Virus record (IMG/VR): IMGVR_UViG_3300017991_001347
Span: 1-29,049 of that record
DNA from: a virus
Strand: one strand, 5' to 3'
Length of the DNA: 29,049 nucleotides
The position numbers were made by a program, and so were the translations under genes. The notes under the pieces are model-generated. The model was given only the letters and a program-made list of their open reading frames with translations. It was not told where the DNA came from and did no database searches. Positions within the stretch are counted from its first letter, which is position 1. Each line of letters starts with the position of its first letter. This document shows positions 19,914 to 28,403 of the stretch, piece after piece.

Positions 19914-20227
19914 GCGACGACCGGCCTCCCCGACGCTACGACCTGACGGATGTGTTCGTCCTTCCGGATGAGGCTGTCCTCCCACCCCAGGGAGCATCCA
20001 TGATTCGGAATCACGGCGAGTCCTGGTTCGGTGCGGCAACCCAAGGGGACCGACCGTGGACGATGTTCGTCCGAACCTTCTGGGTGTGTCCTGAGTGCGG
20101 GGCTACGTGGGCGGTCGATCACGATGCCACCTGGACGTACCCGAAGCTGATCAAGTGCCCGGTCGAAGCGTGTCCCGGTGAGATCGTGGTCGACTGCTTC
20201 CCGATCGTGGATACGTCATCCCGCTGA
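19910..20227 (+). CDS. Zinc-ribbon-like hypothetical protein (105 aa), last early gene
   Basis: This 105-aa protein begins MSDDRPPRRYDLTDVFVLP. It holds a probable four-cysteine zinc site: C60 and C63 (CPEC) with C83 and C88 (CPVEAC), separated by an aromatic-rich stretch. Such ribbons commonly bind nucleic acid or protein. The start is ATGA-coupled to the upstream gene. The last 12 bases overlap the end of the convergent hub-like gene, so no terminator fits between the operons. The function is unknown. Confidence 0.75.
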   Translation: MSDDRPPRRYDLTDVFVLPDEAVLPPQGASMIRNHGESWFGAATQGDRPWTMFVRTFWVCPECGATWAVDHDATWTYPKLIKCPVEACPGEIVVDCFPIVDTSSR

Positions 20228-21943
20228 CCCGATGTTGTGGGCCGGGATTCGCAGACCCACCTCCCACATCCTCCGGGTGGACCAGACGACCAGATCGATG
20301 AGGCAGGGCTTGGCATCCCACCCCCTGAGGGAGTCCGTGATCGTGACCACGTCTCCAGCCTCGAGCCCGGCAGCGATCTCGGCGTCTACGAGGTAGCTGA
20401 CCTCGTAGTACTGGACAGCCTGGGAGCGGGCGACCCACTGAGCGACGACGGCAGCGGTCGCTGCATCCCGGACGGTCTCCATGACCATCGACTCGGTGAC
20501 CGGCTGCTGGTACGCCTGGGCTCCCCTGATCAGGTGCAGGAGAGGGATGAACCCATCCTGGTCGATCAAGGTCGGGTCTCCCGTGACCACGAACCCCTCG
20601 GCGGCATCCCCCGAGTCGGCGTCCACGTTGTAGGAGAACTCCCAGGTGGTGACCACGTCATCGAGCCGGGTCGTCTCCACCTCGGAGACCCTGACGCAGT
20701 TGCCGTCATGGGACTCCGTACAGCGGAGATGCTCGACCGCATCGGTCGCATCGGCGGTGTAGTCCCAGAACACGAAGTGAAGCCCGCCAGGGCCGATCCT
20801 CGGGGAGATGGGGAGGATGGGCAGCAGGGCTTCCTGAATCCAGTCCCACGGCACGATGCGGTTGTCTGCGTCGGCCATCAGGTACGTGTCGAGCCGGAAG
20901 CCGTTGAGCCGCTGGGTCAGGGCTGCGACCCGTCCCTCGTCCCACCGGAGCCCGCTCTGCCTGAGCACGTACTGGAGGATCTCCCCAGCCCCCCTCCGGC
21001 CCTCTGGGGCGTTGGGGTCATCCGCGTACATGCCGTACTGGCGGGTCGGGGTTGCCGTCGAGACCTCCCACTCCGCCCAGTAGTCGTCGTCCACGCCCCA
21101 GCCGAGGGGGATTGGGAGGGACCACTTGGCGATGGCCACCTGGCGTCCCAGGCCATCCCGCTCGGTCGTCACAGGCATGACCTGATACGCCTCCTGGGAG
21201 GAGTTGATGATCCGGACGGAGGTGGCGATGACAGGGTGCCCCGCCACGAGCCACCAGACCTCGGCAGGCAGGCCGGACCCGTCGTAGACGACCAGGGCCG
21301 GGCTCCCGGCCACCTGGGGGTCCTGCTGGCCCGGAGAGCCGAAGATGTCTGGGTAGTACTCCCCGTAGACCCCGTTGGCCGGGGTGCCCCAGGTCGCCCC
21401 GTAACCCGAGTAGATGTCCCCGCTCAGGACTCGGGCTGTCGGCTCCGGGTACAGGGAGCGGTCGTTGCAGGGGTCTTCCTCCAGCGTGCCGATCAGCGGG
21501 GTGTCGTCCGTGTCGTAGGTCGGATCACGGAAGATGCCGACGAGGACCGTGAGTGCCCTGGTGGAGCCCTCAGGCCACCAACGCAGTGTTCCCGTCGCTG
21601 CCCCGAGGACGACCCCAGCGGCGACGAACTCGCTGACCTTCCACTGCGGGGAGAGATGGAGGGTCATCGAGATCGACCGGGAGTCGGGCATGTCGCTCAG
21701 AAGGGCGACGGGGTCCTCGACCTGCTCGTCGAACTCCAGCCCGCCGTAGTACCGCCAGGTGTGAGCATCCCCGACCTCGTCGGTGAGGGTCACGTCCAGC
21801 TCCTGGTCGGAGAGCCGGATGACCTGACCCCCGAGGTTCAGGTCGAGCAACCAGTGGAACGGCTTGCCCAGGACCTCGCCAGGGGAGAACCCCCACTGGA
21901 CGAACCGGCTGTCAGCCCCTCGTGGGAAGACCGGGACGGGCAT
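20216..21943 (-). CDS. Tail baseplate/hub-like protein (575 aa), last late gene
   Basis: This 575-aa protein begins MPVPVFPRGADSRFVQWGF. The N-terminal 130 residues are beta-rich. Residues of about 330-395 (EILQYVLRQSGLRWDEGRVA, then RLNGFRLDTYLMAD and WIQEALLPILPISP) recall the part of siphovirus tail-hub proteins that follows a receptor domain. The C-terminus is beta-rich (GDVVTITDSLRGWDAKPCLI). AGGAGG lies six bases before the ATG, two bases after the upstream stop. The position after the tape measure and the large tail protein suits a tail-tip component. The family is inferred, not confirmed. Confidence 0.6.
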   Translation of the reverse strand: MPVPVFPRGADSRFVQWGFSPGEVLGKPFHWLLDLNLGGQVIRLSDQELDVTLTDEVGDAHTWRYYGGLEFDEQVEDPVALLSDMPDSRSISMTLHLSPQWKVSEFVAAGVVLGAATGTLRWWPEGSTRALTVLVGIFRDPTYDTDDTPLIGTLEEDPCNDRSLYPEPTARVLSGDIYSGYGATWGTPANGVYGEYYPDIFGSPGQQDPQVAGSPALVVYDGSGLPAEVWWLVAGHPVIATSVRIINSSQEAYQVMPVTTERDGLGRQVAIAKWSLPIPLGWGVDDDYWAEWEVSTATPTRQYGMYADDPNAPEGRRGAGEILQYVLRQSGLRWDEGRVAALTQRLNGFRLDTYLMADADNRIVPWDWIQEALLPILPISPRIGPGGLHFVFWDYTADATDAVEHLRCTESHDGNCVRVSEVETTRLDDVVTTWEFSYNVDADSGDAAEGFVVTGDPTLIDQDGFIPLLHLIRGAQAYQQPVTESMVMETVRDAATAAVVAQWVARSQAVQYYEVSYLVDAEIAAGLEAGDVVTITDSLRGWDAKPCLIDLVVWSTRRMWEVGLRIPAHNIGSAG

Positions 21944-21944
21944 C

Positions 21945-24900
21945 CTAGACCTCCTCCTCGATCGTGAGGCGGCTCATCCGCTCCGTCTCGCTGTGCAGCT
22001 CGGTGCCGATGACGTTGTCCACGGAGGGGTCGGTGACGATCCTTCCGTAGTGCTGCCCCCGGTCGATGTTGAGCTGGATGCTGTACCGGGGGTCTCCCTG
22101 CGGCACGTAGCGGAGCAGGACGACCGGGAGGTTCGACCCGCCCGCCCTCTGGACGACCCCCATCATCGCCCGCGTCGTGTCGTGTGGGGTCGCCATCGGG
22201 GTCGTCGCGTTGTTCATCGAGTCCACGTAGTCGGGGCTCGGGTTGTCCACCTGGACAGGGCACATCGAGATCGCCGTGTTGGCCAGGGCGAAGGTGACGA
22301 ACCTGCGACGGGGACCGAGGATGCGACTCGTCCGGAGCCCATCCTGCCGGGTCGTGATGTCGATGTTCTCCTCCTCGGAGATCGTCCACTCGTTGTCGTA
22401 GGAGCGCCCGAACACGAAGGCCGGACCCACGTAGGCGACCCCGATCTGGTAGTAGCCGTCCGCCGTCTCATGGGCCGGGATGCGGAGCCGGATGTACTCG
22501 TACTGACCGTCCAGGGCGTTGGGGATCAGGATGCCGAAGTCCCGACGCCAGATCTCCGCTCCAGTCCCCGTGGTGGCGAGCCCTGCCACGGCATCCCGGT
22601 CGAGGATGACGGTCGGCACCTTGGTGGCGACATGGTTGCCGGAGCCGTCCGACTCCCAGGCTCCCTCACTGTTCCCGATGATCTTGACCGGCCTCGGGTT
22701 CTCCCCACCCACAGGCATGAGCATCGTGTCCCCGGCGTGGGCCTCGTGGAACAGGTAATTCCTGGCGTGGCAGGCGCTGTCCACGTCGGGACGGACCCGC
22801 TCCTCCCTCCGCTCGATGGAGAGGGTGTCGAACCCGTCGTAAGCCATGGCGTGCCCGAGGTTGACCCACCCCGCTCCGTTCCACCCATCGACGTAGAACT
22901 CGCGGAGGTTGGCGTTACGGACCCAGGCGAGCAGGGGGAAGTTGTCCTGCCAGATGGTCCCGGCACCGCTCCTCAGATCCCAGGTGATCTCCTGGACGTG
23001 GTTGTCCTCGTCGTTCCTCCACGGGTGAGACGGGCTCGGAGACAGCCGGGGGTCGAGGTGCCAGATCGGGTAGTCGTAGGTCGCCGTGATCGACTGGCTC
23101 TCCCCGATGCGGGTCGGCCCACTGGAGGCCCGGATACGGACCCCATCCTGGATCAGGTACGGGCCGATGGTCGGGTAGCTGTGGGAGTGAACGTCCCTGG
23201 GGTTCTCCCAGTCGTTCGCCGGTTCTTCATCCGACCGCTCCGTCCAGTAGGACGGGTAGGCACAGAACCCGATGTAGAACCAGTTGGAGTCGTGGGCCGT
23301 GGTGCCACCCCAGTGACCCCACTCGAAGCGGTCAGGACCGAAGCCAGCCCCGGCGTTGGAGACGTTGCCCGTCGGCCCCGGAGTCCACTCGCGGTGGTGG
23401 TCCTCAGACCGGGCGTACCAGCAGCGGAACTTGTCGCTCCCCGACTTGTCGAGGATGGCCCTGATCTTGAACCTCGTGCTCGTCCCCAGGGTGATGTCCC
23501 CGATGTCCGTCGCCCCGTTGTAGTCCCGGATGCGGATGCCGGTCGGACCGATCCTGATGTGAACCCTGTACTCGTAGGTCGCGGAGTCCCCGAGCTGCAT
23601 CGCCACGAGCACCTGATCGGAGGTCATCGAGCCGCCGCTGTCGAGGCGCATCTCGAACTCACAGAACATGCACTCGTTCGTGGTCGTGTCCAGGTTCACA
23701 TACCAGAACGGGTTCTGGCCGATGGCGCTGGCCATGTTGAGGTCGCACCCGAGGGTGATCGTCCCCGCGATACCGGACGAGGACCACCCCAGATCCGTAG
23801 GCCACGCCGTTGGCAGGTACAGCTTGCCGGAACTCCAGTTGCCGTCGTTGGAGTCCGCCAGGGTGGTGTAGTCCAGGTCGGTGAAGTTCTTGTTGTCCAG
23901 GATGGACGGCACCGTGTGGGTCGAGAAGCCGCCCAGGAACACGGCGGCGACAGACGGGCCCCCGTACTCGTTCCACTGCTCGACCCCCGACGTCCACCGA
24001 ACAACCCACAGGGCACGCCCCGCCGTGCAGTCACAGTCGAACTTGGTGAAGTAATCCCCATCCCCTTCCTGGTGGTCGTCCTGCCAGGTCCATGCACCCG
24101 ACTCCTCCCACGAGCGGCCCATGTCCAGGGAGCGGCACACGAGGTACGAGATCTGCTCCTGCCCCCGTGAGGGGATGGATGTCGAACCAGAATCCAGGGA
24201 GTCCACCACGATGGCGTAGAGGACACCATCCTCGTCGAACCAGAAGGTGAACCCGATCTCCAGCCAGGTCTGGGCACCCGTCTGCGGGTCGAACGTGTAG
24301 ATGACCGTGTTGTTGATGTTGCCGAAGGGTTGCCAGGCAGACCCGATGGAGCGGCAGACGTACTGGCTGAAGTCCGAGGGCTCCGGCTCCCCGATGACGT
24401 TGTAGCGGGTGAGGAAGCCCAGGATGAACCCACCGCTCGGGATGGGGAGCACCTTGGGGAAGCGGCTGGCCCGGATGCTGTCGGTGTCGCTGTAGTCCAT
24501 CAGGCCACCGACGAAGGTGAAGTTCTGCCCCAGGTCATCCGAGGCGTACTGGTAGAACTGGTGCAGCCGCTCCGTCCCGTTGTTCGTGGTCGTGTCCTCA
24601 GTGTCCTTGGCCTCGACGACCATCACCATCTGACCACCCTGGTATGCGACGGTGATCTGCTCCACGTCGGGGATCTCCCCGTAGGCATCCTCCAGGACGG
24701 TCTTCAGGACGCGGGTCGAGTAGATGATCCAGGTGTCCCCGTCGTCGTCCGAGTAGTAGGCGTCGATCTGGTCGCCGTCCTTGGTCTGCTGGTAGTAGAT
24801 GATGCGACCCGTCGGGAGCTGCACGAGCCCAGGACCACGGGCCGTCGAACCGGAGCCGAGAGGGCCATCCAGGGTGAGGCTCAGGGCCGTGAAGCTCTTG

Positions 24901-25373
24901 TCCACGGGGTCATAGCGGTAGAGGATCTTCGGCTGAATCGCGAGGTTCGGATTGATGCCCGCGATCAGGAGACACCCGCTCTGGAGCCGGATGATGGTCA
25001 GCTCCCGGTCGTCGATGATGGAGTTGCTGCACCGGACAGCTTCCCAGCCCGTGACCGAGGCATAGGGGTCCCACCCCATCCACTGCTCACGACTCCCGCC
25101 CACGTCCCTCCAGGCGAACCCAGCCTCCTCCGGCATCGCGTGTCCCGCCCGCTGGGTGCGGAACTCCAGGTAGCCGTCCTCACTCTGGGTGCCGCTGGCC
25201 TCCATGGTGAGGTGGGTCTGCTGGGCGGCGACCGGCACACCGGGGCGGGGATTCCGCTGGGTGTAGACGGAGGGGTTGGTCAGGACGGTCTTCGACCGGA
25301 GGTTCTCGAACGTCACACGGTCGTCCTGGACCGAGATCCCCTGCCAAAACTTCTTGTCGATGGGGTTACCCAT
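21945..25373 (-). CDS. Large tail protein with sialidase-like Asp-box motifs (1142 aa)
   Basis: This 1142-aa protein is the largest in the genome. Residues of about 110-480 show repeated Asp-box-like signatures of beta-propeller sialidases: SDDDGDTW (208-215), SDDLGQNF (278-285), RSIGSAW (341-347) and RSLDMGRSW (414-422), each followed by a strand. A propeller here would most likely bind or trim host surface glycans. Catalytic Arg/Glu residues of true sialidases could not be placed. The C-terminal half is beta-rich without repeats. It lies between the tape measure and hub-like genes, where tail-tip or receptor-binding proteins are found. The TMP stop is six bases upstream. Confidence 0.75.
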   Translation of the reverse strand: MGNPIDKKFWQGISVQDDRVTFENLRSKTVLTNPSVYTQRNPRPGVPVAAQQTHLTMEASGTQSEDGYLEFRTQRAGHAMPEEAGFAWRDVGGSREQWMGWDPYASVTGWEAVRCSNSIIDDRELTIIRLQSGCLLIAGINPNLAIQPKILYRYDPVDKSFTALSLTLDGPLGSGSTARGPGLVQLPTGRIIYYQQTKDGDQIDAYYSDDDGDTWIIYSTRVLKTVLEDAYGEIPDVEQITVAYQGGQMVMVVEAKDTEDTTTNNGTERLHQFYQYASDDLGQNFTFVGGLMDYSDTDSIRASRFPKVLPIPSGGFILGFLTRYNVIGEPEPSDFSQYVCRSIGSAWQPFGNINNTVIYTFDPQTGAQTWLEIGFTFWFDEDGVLYAIVVDSLDSGSTSIPSRGQEQISYLVCRSLDMGRSWEESGAWTWQDDHQEGDGDYFTKFDCDCTAGRALWVVRWTSGVEQWNEYGGPSVAAVFLGGFSTHTVPSILDNKNFTDLDYTTLADSNDGNWSSGKLYLPTAWPTDLGWSSSGIAGTITLGCDLNMASAIGQNPFWYVNLDTTTNECMFCEFEMRLDSGGSMTSDQVLVAMQLGDSATYEYRVHIRIGPTGIRIRDYNGATDIGDITLGTSTRFKIRAILDKSGSDKFRCWYARSEDHHREWTPGPTGNVSNAGAGFGPDRFEWGHWGGTTAHDSNWFYIGFCAYPSYWTERSDEEPANDWENPRDVHSHSYPTIGPYLIQDGVRIRASSGPTRIGESQSITATYDYPIWHLDPRLSPSPSHPWRNDEDNHVQEITWDLRSGAGTIWQDNFPLLAWVRNANLREFYVDGWNGAGWVNLGHAMAYDGFDTLSIERREERVRPDVDSACHARNYLFHEAHAGDTMLMPVGGENPRPVKIIGNSEGAWESDGSGNHVATKVPTVILDRDAVAGLATTGTGAEIWRRDFGILIPNALDGQYEYIRLRIPAHETADGYYQIGVAYVGPAFVFGRSYDNEWTISEEENIDITTRQDGLRTSRILGPRRRFVTFALANTAISMCPVQVDNPSPDYVDSMNNATTPMATPHDTTRAMMGVVQRAGGSNLPVVLLRYVPQGDPRYSIQLNIDRGQHYGRIVTDPSVDNVIGTELHSETERMSRLTIEEEV

Positions 25374-25379
25374 GGTTCA

Positions 25380-27221
25380 TCACCCTGCCTGGGCATAGGC
25401 CCGAGGCCGTGCCCGTCCTAGCACCTTCACACGGGTCGGCTGGACGCCACGGAACTGGTCGTACAGCGTGCCCCTGCGGTAGCGCAGGTTCTCCGTCATC
25501 ATCGCGTCCACGGCCCTGTTGTTGACCCGGAACACCGTCGTCACCTGAGCAGGAGCCATCCCTCCTGTCGCGTTCCGGCTGCGGTTCAGGTCGGCCACCA
25601 CGTCCATGCCCCCGAGCGATGCCACAGCGGCGGGGGTCAAGACCCCCTCGTTCGCTCGGGTCACCGTGAACCGTTCATCCGATGTGAGCCCCGTCCCTTG
25701 GTGGAGGCTGGGTGGCTGCTGGGCCGCGATGGCAGCGATCTGGATGGCTCCCTGCACGCCCGCAGCGATGGAGAAGGCCAGGGCCACCGGGTAGGGCACA
25801 CCAGGCGTCGCCAGGGCGTTGATCACGGCCAGGGCGGTGCTCACCAGTGCCTGGACGATGGACGCCGCCTTGGCCATCTCGAAGGCTTCCAGAGCGGCCT
25901 TCTTCTCCTCAGCACTGCCCTCCTGGGCAGCGGAGACCTTCTGGTCCGCAACCATGGCTGCGAGGTCTGCAAGGGAGCCGGAGATGCTCTCGCTGAACTC
26001 CAGCATCCCCATCTCGATCTGACGCTGGCGTTCCGCTGCCTCCTCGGCCAGCTTGACCTTCTCCTCCTGGAGGGCCTTGTATTCCTCCAGGAGGGTTTCG
26101 TTCTCCTCGCGTCGGCGCTCGGCCTCCTCCTCGGCCCTCTCCTCCTGGCGATCCTTCAGCTCCTCTGCCGTCTCCTCGTCGATGGCCAGGAGGGCATCGG
26201 CCAGGGCCATCTCCAGCTCTTCCCGCTGGTCGGCTGTGACCTTGACGGTCTGGAGGAGGTCGTAGACCTGGCTTTCGAGTTCGGACTTCCGGCGTTCCCC
26301 GGACTCGATGACCTTGGCATCCCCCTCCATCAACCCGAAAGCCACGTCCTCCGCCGTCTTCCACAGGGACATGAGCACGGCTTCGATCTTCGACGTGTTA
26401 TCGACGACCTTCTTGGTGCTCTTGTCCGACTTCCCGACCGTCTCGTCGAGGGCGGCGTTGGTCTCCAGGATCACGTCCTGCCACTCGCCCCATCGGTCGG
26501 CCACGTCCCCCAGGCCAGCCCAGCCCTCCTGTACGTCGGCGGCAGCGTCGGTGGCCTTCTTCCACTGGAAGGTCAGGGAGAAGAACAGGGTCTTGTTGAG
26601 GCCGATGAGCTGGTTGATCGCGGCCTTCATCCCTGTGTAGACGTAGTCGGCGGTCATGCCGAACGCCGACAGGGCGGGGATCAGATCCTCCCGGTAGATG
26701 CGAGCCAACATCTGACCCGCTGCCTCGGCATCCCCGCTCTCCTCCAGGGTCTCGAACAGAGCCTCGACCCCCGCTGCCGTGTCGGCCACGACGGGGATGA
26801 GGGGGCTCAGGACGGCGGTCCGGAAGCTCGACAGGGCATCGTTGGTCTGGAGCTGCTGGTTGAGGAGCAGCTTGGACGCCTCGACCTGTTCGTCCGTGGC
26901 GTCCGTGAGCCCCTCGACCTGACGCTTCGCCTCGTCCAGGGCTCCCTTGGTCAGGGCGGTGACGGCACCGGCCACGGCAGCGACAGCACCGGCAGCGAGT
27001 TCGGCAGAGGTCTTGAGCCCGGAGAAGGCGTCGTTGACCGGACCCATCGCCCGTTCGGCCTTCTCGAAGGCCGAAGGACCCTTCTTGCCCATCTCCTTGT
27101 CGATGTCGTTGCCGAGCCCCTTGACCTTGGCGTCGGTCTTGGAGACCTCGTTCTGGATGTCCTGGAGGGCATCAACGAGTTGGCTCGGGTCTCCCTCGAA
27201 CTCGAATCGGATATTTGCCAT
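25380..27221 (-). CDS. Tape measure protein
   Basis: This 613-aa protein sets tail length. It has a charged N-terminus (FEFEGDPSQLVDALQDIQNE), hydrophobic segments at about 75-92 (AAGAVAAVAGAVTALTKG) and near 455-510 (VQALVSTALAVINALATPG, YPVALAFSIAAGVQGAIQIA), and a long coiled coil in the middle (about 315-400, EETAEELKDRQEERAEEEAE and on). The place after the tail chaperone frameshift pair is diagnostic. At roughly 0.15 nm per residue, a tail near 90 nm is expected, short for a siphovirus. GGAGG lies nine bases before the ATG. No lytic domain is fused to it. Confidence 0.92.
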   Translation of the reverse strand: MANIRFEFEGDPSQLVDALQDIQNEVSKTDAKVKGLGNDIDKEMGKKGPSAFEKAERAMGPVNDAFSGLKTSAELAAGAVAAVAGAVTALTKGALDEAKRQVEGLTDATDEQVEASKLLLNQQLQTNDALSSFRTAVLSPLIPVVADTAAGVEALFETLEESGDAEAAGQMLARIYREDLIPALSAFGMTADYVYTGMKAAINQLIGLNKTLFFSLTFQWKKATDAAADVQEGWAGLGDVADRWGEWQDVILETNAALDETVGKSDKSTKKVVDNTSKIEAVLMSLWKTAEDVAFGLMEGDAKVIESGERRKSELESQVYDLLQTVKVTADQREELEMALADALLAIDEETAEELKDRQEERAEEEAERRREENETLLEEYKALQEEKVKLAEEAAERQRQIEMGMLEFSESISGSLADLAAMVADQKVSAAQEGSAEEKKAALEAFEMAKAASIVQALVSTALAVINALATPGVPYPVALAFSIAAGVQGAIQIAAIAAQQPPSLHQGTGLTSDERFTVTRANEGVLTPAAVASLGGMDVVADLNRSRNATGGMAPAQVTTVFRVNNRAVDAMMTENLRYRRGTLYDQFRGVQPTRVKVLGRARPRAYAQAG

Positions 27222-27225
27222 GGCG

Positions 27226-28073
27226 TCATGCCTCCGGGTCGAACAACCAGGACGCGGACTCTTCCGGCACGCCCTGAGCGACCATCCTCTGCTTGATGAC
27301 CTTCACCGGCATCGTCTTGGGACCGGGGGTCTGGTAGTGGCCGTCCCCGACCTTGGTCACCCCCGGAGGGAGCTGATCACTGGAGAGCTGGACCTTCCCC
27401 TTGCGGAGCAGATCCAGCGTGATCAGGTCGTGGAGGTTCGTCGGCTTGAGCAGGCCAACCCGGAGAGCCTCGTCCCTCGCGGACAAGATCCGATGGTAGG
27501 CGAGCAAGTCCATCTGCACCTCCTCCGGCTGGGTGTAGAAGCCCATCGGGTCACCACCCAAGAGGTGAAGGCCGATGTCCAGGGCGATCAGTTGGAATCG
27601 CCCGATGTCGGAGCGGAAAAATCCGCCCGATCCTTCACCTCCTTGACCCCGAGGAAGCTCGCCGTGACCCGCTTCATCACCTGAGGGAACAGCACCCTGA
27701 AGTCCGCCATCTCCCAGCCGACCTCGTACAGCTCTTCGAGGACGGCCTCACCGAAGTCGTAGATGGAGTCGAACCGCTTGGGGTTGGCCTCCAGGTCGTG
27801 GTCCCTGTCCATCCAGCAGTAGCCGACGGCAGCTCCGTTGAGACGCCACAGGTCGATGGCCTCGTCGAACTTGACCCCTTCGAGGTTGATCTCCTTGGCC
27901 TTGCCGTCCTTCTGGTAGTCCATCAGCCCCTTGTCGAGCATCTCCTGGAGGATGCGGGCCGAGTGGAGCGGGAAGGGGGTCCGGAAGGTGAACGTCCCCT
28001 TGCCAGGGATTTCGATCTCCCAGTAGAGGGGAGCGTCCTGTGGGATGTTCCGAGGCTCGGTGCGCTTCTTCAT
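27226..28073 (-). CDS. Tail assembly chaperone long form (G-T fusion by -1 frameshift)
   Basis: The frame at 27226-27561 is in the -1 phase relative to the chaperone gene at 27588-28073 and stays open through and beyond its stop. Slipping back one base at the T run around 27617-27621 would fuse 152 residues of the short form to about 130 new residues (FRSDIGRFQLIALDIGLHLL, then the frame with MGFYTQPEEVQM), giving about 282 aa. This is the lambda G/GT layout used by most long-tailed phages, where the T part recruits the tape measure protein. The T frame has an internal ATG but no good ribosome site. The stop is followed four bases later by the tape measure gene. Confidence 0.8.
27582..27624 (-). 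promoter_or_regulatory. Putative -1 frameshift signal: T5 slip run and downstream hairpin
   Basis: The mRNA reads GGATTTTTCC across 27624-27615. In the 0 frame, TTT sits in the P site with T before it, so the tRNA can re-pair after a one-base slip; the following TCC cannot fully re-pair, so the heptamer is not canonical. A perfect 7-bp stem GGGCGAT/ATCGCCC (27603-27597 with 27588-27582) with an 8-base loop starts about 11-13 bases downstream and includes the 0-frame stop. Confidence 0.7.
27588..28073 (-). CDS. Tail assembly chaperone short form (G)
   Basis: This 161-aa protein begins MKKRTEPRNIPQDAPLYWE and ends APTSGDSN. It has a strand pair (YWEIEIPGKGTFTF) followed by helices (HSARILQEMLDKGL, EAIDLWRLNGAAVGYCWM) and an acidic C-terminal segment. 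Length, place just before the tape measure gene and the frameshift to a second frame identify it as the chaperone family rather than a virion part. It should keep the tape measure soluble during tail building. AGGA lies eight bases before the ATG. No sequence signature beyond context was used. Confidence 0.82.
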   Translation of the reverse strand: MKKRTEPRNIPQDAPLYWEIEIPGKGTFTFRTPFPLHSARILQEMLDKGLMDYQKDGKAKEINLEGVKFDEAIDLWRLNGAAVGYCWMDRDHDLEANPKRFDSIYDFGEAVLEELYEVGWEMADFRVLFPQVMKRVTASFLGVKEVKDRADFSAPTSGDSN

Positions 28074-28090
28074 GGTCTTGATCCTGTCCT

Positions 28091-28130
28091 CCCGCCTCTC
28101 AGCGGGGGTGTGGTGGGGGCACCAGCCCCC
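28091..28130 (-). promoter_or_regulatory. Twin hairpins before the tail chaperone genes
   Basis: A perfect stem GGGGGC-ACCA-GCCCCC (28115-28130) overlaps the stop of the upstream gene, followed leftward by CCCGC/GCGGG (28091-28095 with 28102-28106). The chaperone ribosome site comes next. There is no U-tract, so this may be an RNA-stability or partial-termination element setting tail protein ratios. Confidence 0.5.
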
Positions 28131-28390
28131 TACTTCTTGGCCTTGGTCTTCCTCGGCTTGGGCCTGGCCTTCGGCTTGGCCGGGGCCTTGGCCTGGGCCT
28201 TCTTGGCCCCGGTCGCCTTCTTGGCCTTGGACTTGGCCTTGGGCTCACCCAGGGACTCCATGGCCTTGCCGAGCACCTCCGCCATGTTGCGGAGACGACG
28301 GACCTTCCGCATCTCCTCCGGCGTCTGTGCCGTGGACTCCAGGTCGGTGAACTTCTCCACCAGCTTGGCGATCTCGGGGAACGGCTTCAT
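28130..28390 (-). CDS. Small protein with histone-H1-like Lys/Ala/Pro-rich tail (86 aa)
   Basis: This 86-aa protein begins MKPFPEIAKLVEKFTDLES. The first 50 residues are a helical domain (TPEEMRKVRRLRNMAEVLGK). The last 35 are almost only Lys, Ala, Pro and Arg (KAKSKAKKATGAKKAQ and on), resembling histone H1 or bacterial HU-type tails that bind DNA without sequence preference. AGAGGA stands six bases before the ATG. It lies 13 bases after the neighbouring gene, which also has a basic tail. A role in tail assembly is suggested by position and nucleic-acid binding by composition; the function is not known. Confidence 0.75.
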   Translation of the reverse strand: MKPFPEIAKLVEKFTDLESTAQTPEEMRKVRRLRNMAEVLGKAMESLGEPKAKSKAKKATGAKKAQAKAPAKPKARPKPRKTKAKK

Positions 28391-28403
28391 CTCGAATCCT
28401 CTC

